Assembly: GCA_963971575.1 (NCBI GenBank) | Contig: OZ020615.1 | Location: 61,513,379-61,577,378 of the forward strand | Direction: 5' to 3' | Source of the DNA: Liopterus haemorrhoidalis | Taxonomy: Eukaryota > Arthropoda > Insecta > Coleoptera > Dytiscidae | Length of the DNA stretch: 64,000 nt | Shown here: in pieces, positions 34,650-45,044 of the stretch | Layout of the letters: each line of letters opens with the position of its first letter | How positions within the stretch are numbered: the stretch's first letter is position 1 | Position numbers and translations under genes: made by a program | Notes under the pieces: generated by a model | Databases searched by the model: none | What the model saw: the letters and a program-made list of their open reading frames with translations, nothing else | What the model was told of the DNA's origin: nothing

Positions 34650-35893
34650 CAAGGTGTCTCAAAAGAAATTTTATATTTATTTAGCTTACTGCGTGAACGC
34701 AACGTATCCGAGGGGCGCGGGGGTTATGTCAACCGATAGCCTGGCTCTTGGGAATTCAGTCGCTATGGAGCGTTTCTCGGGAGCAGACCGCGCGTTATGC
34801 GTGCGAGAGTTTTACAAAAACGGTGATTCGGCGACTGTAGCGCGTAGAAAATTCTGCAGTATTCGAGGTTTTCGCCACTTAAATGATGCGCCAAGCATTC
34901 CTCTCATTCGACATTCGGTTAAAAAGTTTGAAGAGACTGGTACAACGCTGAATAAATCAAAATCCGGGCGACCTAGGTCATCAAGAACGGTAGAAAACGT
35001 GGAGAATGTTAATCAGTCTGTTCGTGACGACCTGAACCTTTCAATTCGGAAGCGCGCAAGTGCTTTAAATGTGCATAGATCATCATTACATCGCATTATG
35101 CACAAAGACCTAAAGCTGCACCCCTACAAAATTCAATTGGTGCAAGAATTAAAGCCCCAAGATGCCAGTCAGAGGCTTGATTTCGTAAATCAGGTGATTG
35201 AGCGATTTTCAACGTTTACCAACATTTTGTTTTCGGATGAAGCTCATTCTCATCTTAATAGTCACGTAAATAAGCAGAACTGCCGCTACTGGAGTGCAAC
35301 GAATCCGAAACACAAACATCAGAAACCCCTACATTCGCCTAAAGTGACCGTATGGGCTGCGATGTCGGCGCGAGGAATTATCGGCCCTTACTTTTTTGAA
35401 GACGAAAGGGGGCGTGCAGTTACAGTGAATTCAGAGCGTTATGTGGAGATGTTAGACAACTTCTTGGTACCTGAACTGCAAAACTTTCCTGGCTATAACC
35501 AAAGAACATGGTTCCAACAGGACGGAGCAACTTCACACACGTCCAATATGTCTCTGCCACGTGTTCGTGAAATTTTCTCAGGCAAATTGCTATGGGGTTA
35601 TCTTAAATCTAAAGTTTACGCCAATAAACCGACTTCACTGGCGCATTTGAAAGAAAATATCCGACACGAAATGGCAGCCATCCCTGAGTCCACCTGCCGA
35701 GACGTCATAAGTAATTTTACTGTTCGATTAAATGAGTGCCGAGAACGCGAGGGTCTACATTTAGACGATATTATTTTTAAGAAATAAATCCCCAAAAAGT
35801 GTATTTTAATAATTAATAAACATTGTTTCTATATACGGCTTACTTTTTTTTTAATCGATCCCCTAAATATAAAATTTCTTTTGAGACACCTTG
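34650..35893 (+). mobile_element. DD41D mariner, copy 2
   Basis: The element is 1244 bp, flanked by TA (34648-34649, 35894-35895), with intact inverted ends caaggtgtctcaaaagaaat and complement. It differs from copy 1 mainly by a 66-bp deletion near 35588. It lies within a minus-strand LINE. Confidence 0.96.
34726..35787 (+). CDS. DD41D mariner transposase lacking 22 residues and D3
   Basis: An uninterrupted frame of 353 codons from ATG 34726, or 340 from the alternative start at 34765 (MERFSGADRALC). It has both helix-turn-helix regions, LFSDEAH (first Asp) and WFQQDGATSHT (second Asp). A 22-codon in-frame deletion joins FSGKL directly to LWGYLKSK, removing the SPDLTPMD block that holds the third catalytic Asp. 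The first-Asp block reads SDEAHSHLNS where copy 1 has SDEAHFHLNG. The product should bind the ends but cannot catalyse strand transfer. It could act as an inhibitor of an active relative; that is inference. Confidence 0.9.
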   Translation: MSTDSLALGNSVAMERFSGADRALCVREFYKNGDSATVARRKFCSIRGFRHLNDAPSIPLIRHSVKKFEETGTTLNKSKSGRPRSSRTVENVENVNQSVRDDLNLSIRKRASALNVHRSSLHRIMHKDLKLHPYKIQLVQELKPQDASQRLDFVNQVIERFSTFTNILFSDEAHSHLNSHVNKQNCRYWSATNPKHKHQKPLHSPKVTVWAAMSARGIIGPYFFEDERGRAVTVNSERYVEMLDNFLVPELQNFPGYNQRTWFQQDGATSHTSNMSLPRVREIFSGKLLWGYLKSKVYANKPTSLAHLKENIRHEMAAIPESTCRDVISNFTVRLNECREREGLHLDDIIFKK

Positions 35894-36315
35894 TATATAG
35901 AAAATGGTACAAAGAGTGTTATCTTTTCATTCAGTGTCAGCACATTATTATTTAACCAAATTTTTATTAAACGCAAATCATGTTCCGCTATTTTTCTAAC
36001 ATCGTTTCAGAAGAATAGAAGCCAATACTTCTATACATAAAACTGTGTCATCCGCGTATGCTATTAATTCACCGTTTAGATGTGAAATATTTAATAAATC
36101 GTTAATATATATTAAAAACAAGATTGGACCCAGTACAGTACCTTGAGGAACCCCACAGTTCATAATTTCACTGGAGCTTTTATTATTACCAATTACAACT
36201 TCTTGAGTTCTTTCTTGTAAATAATTATGGAATAATTGCAGTGCAACACCGCGTATACTGCAGATTTCAAGTTTTTGAAGCAAAATCGAATGATCCACTG
36301 TATCAAACGCTTAAT

Positions 36316-37670
36316 GTTTAATTAAAATCAACATCATACCACCTTCTTTTTAAATAATCTATTTCTTTAAGAAGCTCAATGGTGAAATTCAAGAAAATCT
36401 GTAACTACATGTTAAATCTTTTTCGCGTACCCCTAAGTATCGATGCACGTAGCCAGGAACGTTCCTGGTGGGCGTGCAAAAGATGCCCACACACCTGGGT
36501 GGACGTATTCAGGAGAGGTATCTGCATACCGTTTGTATTGTGCCAAACTACCTTAATGGACTTAAATTAATTAATGAAATATTAAAATTTAAAGAAATAT
36601 TTTCCACTTCTACAAAACCCTTATTTAACTTTGGAAAGACTTTCTTAATAGACTTTCATTCCACCCAAAACACCAATTATCAGGACTTCAAGCTTACCTT
36701 TATACCCTGGATACAGCTTTCTAAGCTCGGACAAGAGATTCATATACTTGGATCTCTTTTCCTCCTTCTTGAGAGACATATTCTTCTCAACTGGAATCAC
36801 AAATATCTGTTTGGTCTCGATATCCAGGAGAGTTGTGTACGGCTTAGTGGCTGTCTGTAACTTGGAGGTGGGGAAGGAAATTCGCTACTTGGAATTTTCC
36901 ACCACCGTTTCTAATTCAGAAAAGACGTACAGTATAACTGGTATTTTGTCAATACCATAGACATGTCAGTAGAAGAGCACGCGGAGAGGATAAAACAATT
37001 ATTATTATTTGGGGTTTGACAAGTGTAAACTAATCACAAATTTCAGTAACCTTTTGAGCAAATATTCATAAGGGTATAGAATCTAATACTGGGGAAATTT
37101 ATACACGATGGTAGCCGTCTACAGCAAACAACAGTTTCCTACTTCCCAGTGACTAACTGCTACTCTACCATTCATTTTGTCTTCCGAAGTATCTTTCCAA
37201 TTTCTTAATTTCTGTAAAAGAATGTATAATGTATCAAGCCACACTGCAGTGGGGAGTAAGTTGCCCGATTTTAATCTATTCAATGCTTACCTTTTGTAGC
37301 TAATTAAAACTAATGCATATTCATGTTATATTCATTAATAGTACTGGCACTAATTTCCTTGTTACCAGCTCCCTTATAATTGTAACGTGAAAACGCACCT
37401 TTCAATCACGCGACCACTTTTCGGAAAAAAAAATTCAATCACTCATTTACATATAGTTTACAGGTTCCATTAATTTTAAACTTACTTATTAACATATTAT
37501 TCTTACCCCAAATAGAATTTTCTTATAGTGCTTCACCATAAATTATTAGGATTAAATATTACCAGTAAATGACCATTGAGAATTACTAATTTATATTTAT
37601 AGACATTCATATTTATAGTTTTCATATTAGTAGACTTTCATATTTATAGTTGGAGGACTATAAACGGAGA
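36316..37670. other. No recognisable gene; holds repeat G copy 2
   Basis: Overlapping open frames at 36379-36960 lie across a less AT-rich stretch but show no domain. Most of the overlap coincides with repeat G. Confidence 0.35.
36745..36835 (+). repeat. Dispersed repeat family G, copy 2
   Basis: Matches 20293-20395: tttcctccttcttgagagac, atattcttctcaa, aatatctgtttggtctcgat and atccaggagagtt. See copy 1. Confidence 0.7.
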
Positions 37671-37672
37671 AT

Positions 37673-37861
37673 TTACTTTCTTTGCCCGTCTTCTAGTGAT
37701 GTTCTACCAGTTTTAAAACGATCAATCCACCGATAAACAGTACTTTTGGATTCTGCAGACTCACCAAATACTCCTTGCAAACGCTGAATAATTTCTGATG
37801 TTTTCACACCTTTCCACAAAAAGAAAATTATTGCTCTTTGAGATTTCGCTGCGTCTTCCAT
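37673..37861 (-). pseudogene. Mariner transposase N-terminal fragment
   Basis: A 62-codon frame: MEDAAKSQRAIIFFLWKGVK, TSEIIQRLQGVFGESAESKS, TVYRWIDRFKTGRTSLEDGQ, then stop. This is the first helix-turn-helix (PAIRED-like) domain of a mariner transposase, with the W...F..GR..L.D linker at its end. The rest of the gene is not adjacent. An inverted-repeat element begins 36 bases upstream of the ATG. Confidence 0.8.
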
Positions 37862-37896
37862 GGTTCCAAAAACAGAGCTATGAAAACGCGTCTATT

Positions 37897-38435
37897 GGTG
37901 AGTTTAGTCAACACTTAGCGATAGCTTTAGTCTTACTCCTATATTTTAATTTTATCCTTAAAAGATAAACTATCGTAACGCTACGAGCAAGTTCATACAA
38001 CACATTTCTTTAATTTTAGTCCTATGGTTCTGGCCTTGAAAGATAACTAAATTCTAACTTTCCTACGGCTGGGAGTAAATCACGTTAAAACGCACCATGC
38101 GCGTGCGCGCACCCCGATTTAAATTCTAAAAGCACCCATCGTGGCCAACATAAGGCCATAAATAGCAGCAACACTTCTAGACTTATTTCGGTACATGTTT
38201 ACACACAATGTTATATTTGTCAATAACCAAAAATTTTAATTTTTTGACATTTAGAAAAATGATACTATGCGCGTGCGTTAAACTCGACGTCTCATTGGTT
38301 ACTTGTTAAAAGTTAAAACTCGTTAAAACATTGTATAAACCCGTACTCATTCAAGACGATGAAAGCCAAGACTAAAACTAAGAGTAAGATTCAAATTAAC
38401 GCAGCAGCTATCGCTAAGTGTTGACTAAACTCACC
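37897..38435. mobile_element. 539-bp inverted-repeat element
   Basis: Perfect 30-bp inverted ends, beginning ggtgagtttagtcaacactt and ending in gcgatagct, at 37897-37926 and 38406-38435. Imperfect complementarity continues inward (ttagtcttactc). Each side carries att outside the ends, a possible 3-bp duplication, so a Harbinger-like MITE is plausible. The centre holds gcgcgtgcgcgcacc and no coding capacity. Confidence 0.85.
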
Positions 38436-38674
38436 ATTAATCAGTCGAACACCTAAATCAGACTGAACAATATTGCACTAGATAGTTGCATAAACATGTC
38501 CAGACTTGTCTGGCACCAGTAACATTGCCGATAAGTTCTGCGTAATTTAATTATAGCACAATTCCCAGAATTTAGGAAATATCCCTCGTAAATAATTTAT
38601 GAAGAGTTGCGAATTTAGAAAAATAACTCATAAATTTAGTGGTTAAAAAATGAGAACCACTGGTCTGTGGTATT

Positions 38675-38677
<3 letters not shown>

Positions 38678-38731
<54 letters not shown>

Positions 38732-38806
38732 GTAAAGTTATTGGGAATAGCGGTGGAGGAAATAATTCCCAATAACTTTACCAAATATAATACAGACACG
38801 GAATAA

Positions 38807-38872
<66 letters not shown>
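38678..38872. repeat. Hairpin between two long (AT)n tracts
   Basis: About 50 bases of (AT)n (38678-38727), then tttggtaaagttattggga, a spacer of about 21 bases, its complement tcccaataactttaccaaa, a 27-base gap, and about 64 bases of (AT)n. The whole could extrude as cruciforms. Confidence 0.9.
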
Positions 38873-38875
<3 letters not shown>

Positions 38876-38877
<2 letters not shown>

Positions 38878-39468
38878 TGACATCCCTTTGTGTTCTTTTG
38901 GTTATTTGATTTCCCTTAATTTCAATATGAGGTTGATTTCTTTGTGGTTTGGGTATATTTAAGTTTACTACTAACTTAACTATCTATAATTTGAACTTAA
39001 ATAGCGAGCAGTACCATGCAACTTCCAGATTTTTTATGTCAAATAATATACTTTTCAATTTCCTAAGTAATTTAAGTCCACGACAAACCGAGTGCTAAAA
39101 AATAATTGTCTGTGTCCAGTATATTTCTACAATTACCAGACAAGTAAAAAAACACTTCTTTAAATCGTTAACAATCTTATTTACAACTCACGAAATACTT
39201 ACAATTTTCTTATCCAATCTTTTCTCCTGGATACACTTTTGAACATTCAAAGGTTGGAAAATGAAAAGATTGTTCTGGTCATCACGTACGGTTGTTTTTG
39301 GTTGCGTGCGTCACGCGCACTTGTCCGTGCGTGCGCGTGCGCATTTGCGTGACTAAACACGTGTCTGTCACTCCGATGGGACCACGAAAACTGAACAAGT
39401 CGATAATAACTATACAGCTACTTTTTATCATATGTTAATATTGCATTCTTGTATATTATTTCCAGTTA
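38876..39468. other. No recognisable gene; CG-rich patch
   Basis: Bases 39290-39370 are rich in gcgtgcgtcacgcgc-type words, resembling the centre of the element at 37897. No coding seen. Confidence 0.35.
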
Positions 39469-39614
39469 TACGAGGGTTACCGTTTATGTTTTTACAAACG
39501 ACCACTAGATGGCAATATTGAAATATTTTATTACTATATTCGTAAAATCAGTGACTTATATATTGACCGACTAGTTTGTGGACAATGAGCGTTTAAAAAA
39601 AACAAGTTTGTGAC

Positions 39615-39990
39615 AAAATGGATATTACTCGTGAAGGTTTTGTTGGATGATTTTTTACCATTTTATTAAAGGCCTAACTCAACAACAGTGCATAGATTCG
39701 TTTTGTTCAACTTTTGGTAATGAAGCACCATTAAAAATGATTGTTTACAATTGATTTGCAAAATTTCGTCGTGGTCGTGCGTCCGTCAGTGATGAATCTC
39801 GTGAAGGTCGACCAAAATCGGTTGTGATTCAAAAAACATTGATGCTGTGCGCAAAATAATTGAAGAAGATAGGCATGTGACTTACCGTGAGATAGAGGCA
39901 TCCTTTGGCATATCACAGATTGCAATACATTTGATTTTGCATGAACATTTAGCTGTGAAAAAGACCAGAAATCATCGACAAAATAAGGAA
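39615..39990 (+). pseudogene. Mariner transposase N-terminal half, frameshifted
   Basis: Across frames: ITREGF near the start, HRFVLFNF-like and KFRRGRASVSDESREGRPKS (linker), then IDAVRKIIEEDRHVTYREIE, ASFGISQIAIHLILHEHLAV (second helix-turn-helix), KKTRNH. Highly similar in order to insect DD34D mariners, but cut just after the DNA-binding domain. Multiple frame changes. Confidence 0.85.
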
Positions 39991-40033
39991 AAACAAAAAA
40001 AAATTGTTTTTTAGTTTTTGTAAAAACTTAAAA

Positions 40034-40343
40034 CAGCGTTTCTCAAAGTATGTGCCGCGGCACATTAATGTGCCGCAATAATTTCCAAGTGTCCCGCGAA
40101 ATCTTAAAAAAAAAACTAGCGTCGTTTTTATTTTAACATTATTGTCCGAATATGCGTACAATACCTAAATAAGAAGTACACGAAGGATCATTTTATGACG
40201 AATTGAAATTGGCATATCCCTTTTTTCCACTATACAGCGGCGTCTGTATTCAAAATTTCTTCTTCTATGACTACGTAGGTGTGTCGTGAAATTTTTCTTC
40301 TTTGGAAAATGTGCCACAAGAGTAAAAAGATTGAGAAACACTG
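40034..40343. mobile_element. hAT MITE nested in mariner
   Basis: The element is 310 bp with ends cagcgtttctcaa and complement of cagtgtttctcaa and a perfect 8-bp duplication, acttaaaa, at 40026-40033 and 40344-40351. tgccgcggcacattaatgtg near the left end is palindromic. No coding capacity. Confidence 0.95.
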
Positions 40344-40364
40344 ACTTAAAAGGTAGCCCTCGTA

Positions 40365-40839
40365 TAGCTATGGTTTCCATAAAGCGTATAAAAGCATGAT
40401 AATTTATTTTATCCATGAAACCCTTTTGTTATAGTCCTTACGCCGCTGTATGTAAATTTGAAAAACTAAACAGAATTATTTTCTTTCATAAAATTAACCA
40501 TTCACCAAGAAGTTCCACTTCTCACTCAATCTTTCCATTCATCCCATTTTTAACATTTTTTTTTTTTTTTTTGTGTTGGTAAACACTTAATGAAGACATA
40601 GTTAGAAAGCTGAGATTATTATCAGTACATACTTTAATTTTAATTTGTTTTTATTTGCCCATCATTCTCACATGAAGAATTGTTTTCACGCTGTTGTCTT
40701 GTTTATATTTTAATTTAATTAAAATTTTAACATATGTTTCAACACCTTTTTAAAATAGCCATTTCATTAATAAAAATATGTCTTAAACATTTCATATAAA
40801 AAACTTTAATGCTTTATTATAAATAGAGCTGTGCCAAAT
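40365..40839. other. AT-rich, nothing recognised
   Basis: A T run lies at 40558-40573. No gene or repeat seen. Confidence 0.3.
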
Positions 40840-41435
40840 ACTGAATACTTTGAAGTACATGTATTTCAAATACCAAATATCAAATACCGATCAAATTATT
40901 TGAAATATCAAATACTTCTAAAACGTATTTTACAAAGTATATCATACAATAAATTTAAAAAACAGTAATAGTTTTCTCTATAACTCCGCAAAAAATTCTA
41001 TATATTTTGAAAAAATAATCTGTTCAAAAATTCCTGTTGAACTATTCCGGTTGCCATCAATGTACATTATTGAGATTTTTAGATGAACCCTACAAGTTTT
41101 TCGGCATATTTTTGGCGAAAATCCTATAAAATGATTTTTCAATAATAAAAATTTGTTTGTTTATCCACGCATTTAGAGGTTCCATTTGATATTCCAATGA
41201 AAATTTTTAAAAAATATTTATTTTTTCATTAAATACATACTTGTTTATATTTTTCCTGTTATATATTTTTTGAACACTATAGTTTTTATATATGTGGGTC
41301 AAAGAGTTGCATGAGCATACCAAATTTCAAAGTTCTATGTTCAGCCGTTGTTCAAAATTTCTACCGTACAGACAGACAGATAAATGAGTGACGTTATAAG
41401 GGTTTTTTGGTGGACATACCTACAAAACCCTAAAA
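40840..41435 (+). repeat. Dispersed repeat family B, copy 2
   Basis: The longest copy: from gagctgtgccaaatactgaa to cctacaaaaccctaaaaacg. Shares tgtgggtcaaagagttgc and ccaaatttcaaagttc with copy 1. A short gaca tract lies at 41370. Non-coding. Confidence 0.7.
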
Positions 41436-41439
41436 ACGA

Positions 41440-42060
41440 ATATGGATGGAAGTGTTTACAAAAAAAAGAAGATGGATAGAAGAGTTTACAAAAAAATGAA
41501 GACTGATAGAAATGATGACAATAATATATTTTAAAAGAGTGCTGGAAGGAAAAAGAAAAGAATATAACGAAATTGACATTGAAGAAAAATTAATTCCTAG
41601 CAAGAAACGGCACATCAAAGGAAAATATCGAAGGGAGAAGAAGAGCTGGGCTAGAAACACTGCTAATGGTGACGGAACGAGATCAAGATGTGCAGAAACA
41701 AGAACAATGGAGTAGAATAACCAAGTCCAGATACAATCAGCTCTACCAATACATTGCATGCACAGAAGTTCCAAGGTACCTGGCAGACCCCAACAAACAG
41801 CAAAAAATTATTGCTAGATTTAGATGCGTAAATGAAGAGAGGGCAAACTGCTTCAGGAGCAGCTTTGCAAGACTTGCGGTACAGAGATAGAGACTCTTAA
41901 CCATCTGCGATGCTGTGAAGGACTGGAGTTAGAAAGCAGGGGTCATTTACAACTTCTGGGAGACCACGGAATAGGAGAGGGTTGGATGAGAGCAGTGCTG
42001 AAGGCCAGAAGAAATAATATAAACAATCAAACACAGTAATAAATGTTCCAATTTATGTAA
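41440..42060 (+). pseudogene. LINE C-terminal fragment
   Basis: Two overlapping frames give KRHIKGKYRREKKSWARNTA, then SRYNQLYQYIACTEVPRYLA, KIIARFRCVNEERANCF and, in a third frame, CGTEIETLNHLRCCEGLE and WMRAVLKARRNN. ARFRCGNE..AN.F....C..C..E.ETL.HL is the C-terminal zinc-knuckle region of a common insect LINE type. Frame changes; 5'-truncated. Confidence 0.75.
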
Positions 42061-42146
42061 ATTTTAATCCAAAAGGCAATAAATAAACTATTTTACTACT
42101 ACTACCAAAATACTCTAAAATGGTTCAAATATCATTGACAACTAAA

Positions 42147-42148
<2 letters not shown>

Positions 42149-42190
<42 letters not shown>
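42149..42190. repeat. (AT)n microsatellite
   Basis: About 21 AT units following the LINE fragment. Confidence 0.95.
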
Positions 42191-42195
<5 letters not shown>

Positions 42196-43049
42196 AACTG
42201 TGTTGTGATAGACATCAAGTTAAAAAAAAACACAATTGCGTTTGAGGCGAATTCGATCCATAAATTATATTTTTTATGAAATCTATAAAAGACGTATAAA
42301 AAAACAAGAGAACTGCAGTGGACTGCAAGATCGGATAATAAATAATAAATAATTTGCATCTAGTTAAGCGTTCCAAGAGCGAGATCCAATATTTAATTAA
42401 GAACTAATCTATGATCTCACGTCATGGCGTCTTGTGACGTATTAGTAAACCGTTCATAAACGTACGATACATTGCGTTTCATTGCAAGATAAAACAGGTT
42501 GGGTTAAGTCGGTAAATGCACATGCAAACGTACCGACATACCGCTCCATTTAAGTTTTCGTGTCGACTACGATTTAATGGAAACTTGTGAAAAATTATTT
42601 AATCTCAGTTCAGTTAAATACCGTTTATTTAAAAGGTCACAAATGTATGTTATTTATTAGTTAAATCTTAAGTATGTTTTTTAATTTATGGCATGTTTGT
42701 TGCGCGATTTTATTTCTCTAAGAATGTCCGCCTTTTCTAGTTTTGGTGATAAGGGACTTGAAATTATTTATAGAAAATCGCATGATATTTTTTTGTACTC
42801 GTTTACTGTGTTAATAAAACAGGATTATGAGGAAAATTTTACGAGTTATTTTTCTTAAGAAATATTGTCTCAAAGCTTGTAAAGAAATTTTGCTTGTATA
42901 CATAATAAGTAAAAAGCCAGCGATTTAGTTCATGCATATGCTACGTGGTGAACAAAATTTCAATAAAAAAGAACTGTACATATTTAGTATAACTAAAGTG
43001 TCTTCTGGTCACTTTATTGCAAATTGTCCCGGAAAATGTGAATGTGAAG
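42191..43049. other. No recognisable gene
   Basis: AT-rich; no open frame with a domain. Confidence 0.3.
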
Positions 43050-43440
43050 CTCTGAAATGAGATTTTTAAGGAAAATCGAAGGTAAAACAAAATTGGATAG
43101 AATAAGAAATGAAGTATTTAGAGAAAAACTAGGCACAAAACCAGTAGAGACTATCATAGAAGAAAGACAGCTAAGAGGGCTGGGACATATACACAGAATT
43201 AATGAAGACAAAATAGTAAAAAGAGTTTTTGAAGCAAGAACAGTGAAGAAAGTTAGACCTAGAAGACCGAGAAAATTCTGGCACCAAGAAACAAAAGAAG
43301 CTGCAACGAAGAGATGCGTAAAGTGGGAGGAAATAAGAAAATATATAAAGGACAGAACACAATGGAAAGAAGTATGGAGAACAACACCAGAAAACAAGTA
43401 ACTCGACTTACACCGCAAGGTAGAAAGGCTTCAGGATTAA
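43050..43440 (+). pseudogene. RTE-like LINE C-terminus and 3' end
   Basis: A 114-codon open frame: MRFLRKIEGKTKLDRIRNEV, FREKLGTKPVETIIEERQLR, GLGHIHRINEDKIVKRVFEA, RPRRPRKFWHQETKEAATKR, then KWEEIRKYIKDRTQWKEVW and a natural stop. The order DRIRNE..R.KLG..P....IEER.LR..GH..R is the conserved tail of RTE-like LINE proteins. The 3' end is ggcttcaggattaaataag. Best preserved of three copies (others 11331 minus, 20980 plus). No upstream RT, so 5'-truncated. Confidence 0.85.
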
Positions 43441-44737
43441 ATAAGTTTTACCGGTTTTGAAAGTTCATTGTTATAAAATTTATTTAGAAGGAGTTTCTTT
43501 TTCTTTTTCTTAAGAATACCATGTACAACTATGGGGCTAAAACCATTAGATTGAGCTATTTGTAAAATAATATTAAGTTCCTTATCATATTCAGCTTCAG
43601 GCATAGGTATCCTAATTAATCTGTATATGTAACTATGCAGTGCCGATAATTTAATATTATAAGGATGAGAAGAAGAAGCCGAAATTCTGTAGCAGTATAT
43701 GAGATGTTATATTTCGTTGGCGATTAATAAACGAACACTTTATACAGTGAAGGACTAAGGAAAATCGGGGCCCTAGGTAAAGTTCACATTGCGAGCATTA
43801 CTAGTTAAATAAATCATAAAATAATAGAAAAAAATGTATAGTAAAACCGTCTTGCTGGCCCCAAAAAAATACTTTATAATGATTTACTAAAATAGTACAT
43901 AAAATACTTGGATACCAACTTAAAAACCTCCCCTTCTTACTGCATCAAAATCTACTAACAATAACCAGCAACAGATTTGAAGTAAACCAGCAGCACCGAC
44001 AAAAAAATATCACACCGGACAGACGGAAGCACGGCCATTCTCCCACGAGACATGTGATCAATCCAAGCCTTCAGACAGCTCTCACATCTATATTCACGCA
44101 TTAAAACATTTTTGCAGCCAAGTCCAGCACCGACATCATATGGAATTATCACAAAACCGTAGAGGGGTCGCTGCTGTATTCGGCCTAGGAGAATTTTCTT
44201 TTTGTTTGGTCGCATTTTATGCGCCGAGCAATGCCAACCATCGCTCATTCTTTGAAAGATGTCAATAAAAGGAATTAGATCTGCTTGGGGTGGGGGAAGA
44301 GGTGGTGATAGAATTTCTTTTCGCTTTTATTTTTAGATGAAATTTTTGGTGAAATATATATTGTTTAGATTCTTGGAAAATATTCTTGGAATTTGAGAAA
44401 AATAAAGTTCCTACTCATAGTTATGGAATTATTTACCTTAATATATATACCGATCAGCAAAAATACTTGCAGGGCAACTGGTTACTCCTGCTAACCACAT
44501 ATCTAAAATTTATGAAGTTCTTACTAGTTTTTGGTAATAATCATAGTGCAAGATGTGTTGCCTTCGTACGGAATTTAACGTCTGTACAATTTCCAAGATG
44601 TTCCAATATTCCTGAAGATCATTTTGCGTAGCTAATAGTAGTAAATAATTTTTATCATCTTCAGATACTTTTTTTCCACTAGAAGGGGCCGGTTTTTGTA
44701 CCTCGCCACATCTTCTTTTAACACTTTATATATGTAT
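43441..44737. other. No recognisable gene
   Basis: A 97-codon minus frame (43955-44248) lies in a more balanced stretch, without a recognisable domain. It could be part of a host exon; not supported. Confidence 0.3.
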
Positions 44738-44916
44738 ATAGCCTGTTTCTTTGGTTTAAGCTGAACTAGATTTTGAATTGTAGCAACTTTTACCAATTAA
44801 GTGAGGCTTTTGATCATTTTGATTAACAAAGCCCACTTTAAATCTTAAAAAGTGATATGACAACTTAGGAAAATTTAAATTTCAGTTAGTTCCTCTTAAA
44901 AGTTTGGAATAGCTTA
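44738..44916. mobile_element. MITE-like element, family D, copy 2
   Basis: Ends tagcctgtttctttggttt and complement of taagctattccaaactttt; inside, gaactagattttgaa and tcattttgattaac match copy 1 (999-1406). About 225 bases shorter than copy 1. Confidence 0.6.
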
Positions 44917-45044
44917 TATATAGTTCGAAGCATAATAAAAATAATTAAAAATATTTCATCTTCATGTACTTTCTATTATGTACGAATTGAATGTGAAATA
45001 TTTATTATTATGATATATGTTATGATATTTTTCAGAAGTATGTA

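Larger units (their letters stand above)
33905..36315 (-). pseudogene. LINE reverse transcriptase, split by DD41D mariner copy 2
   Basis: Minus strand right of the mariner (36315-35900): AFDTVDHSILLQKLEI, QEVVIGNNKSS, CGVPQGTVLGPILFLIYIND and ELIAYADDTVL (catalytic YADD intact), mostly in one 100-codon frame. Left of the mariner (34647-33905): TEKTKYLGIYI, a stop-containing DKNMRWDEHISYLAKVL thumb region, and a C-terminal YPQVITYFTHDYRTRNKSV. The two parts are continuous LINE sequence either side of the TA-flanked mariner. 5'-truncated near 36315. RT domain of the Jockey/CR1 type; no RNase H seen. Confidence 0.88.
39471..40362 (+). mobile_element. Internally deleted mariner with nested hAT MITE
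   Basis: Flanked by TA (39469-39470, 40363-40364); inverted ends cgagggttaccgtttat and complement of cgagggctaccttttaa. Without the 310-bp hAT insert and its duplication it is about 574 bp, so the mariner had already lost its catalytic half. Confidence 0.9.

Noticed and set aside
43955..44248. 97-codon minus frame as host exon
   Set aside because: No domain, no visible splice-site context, no homologous copy in the window.
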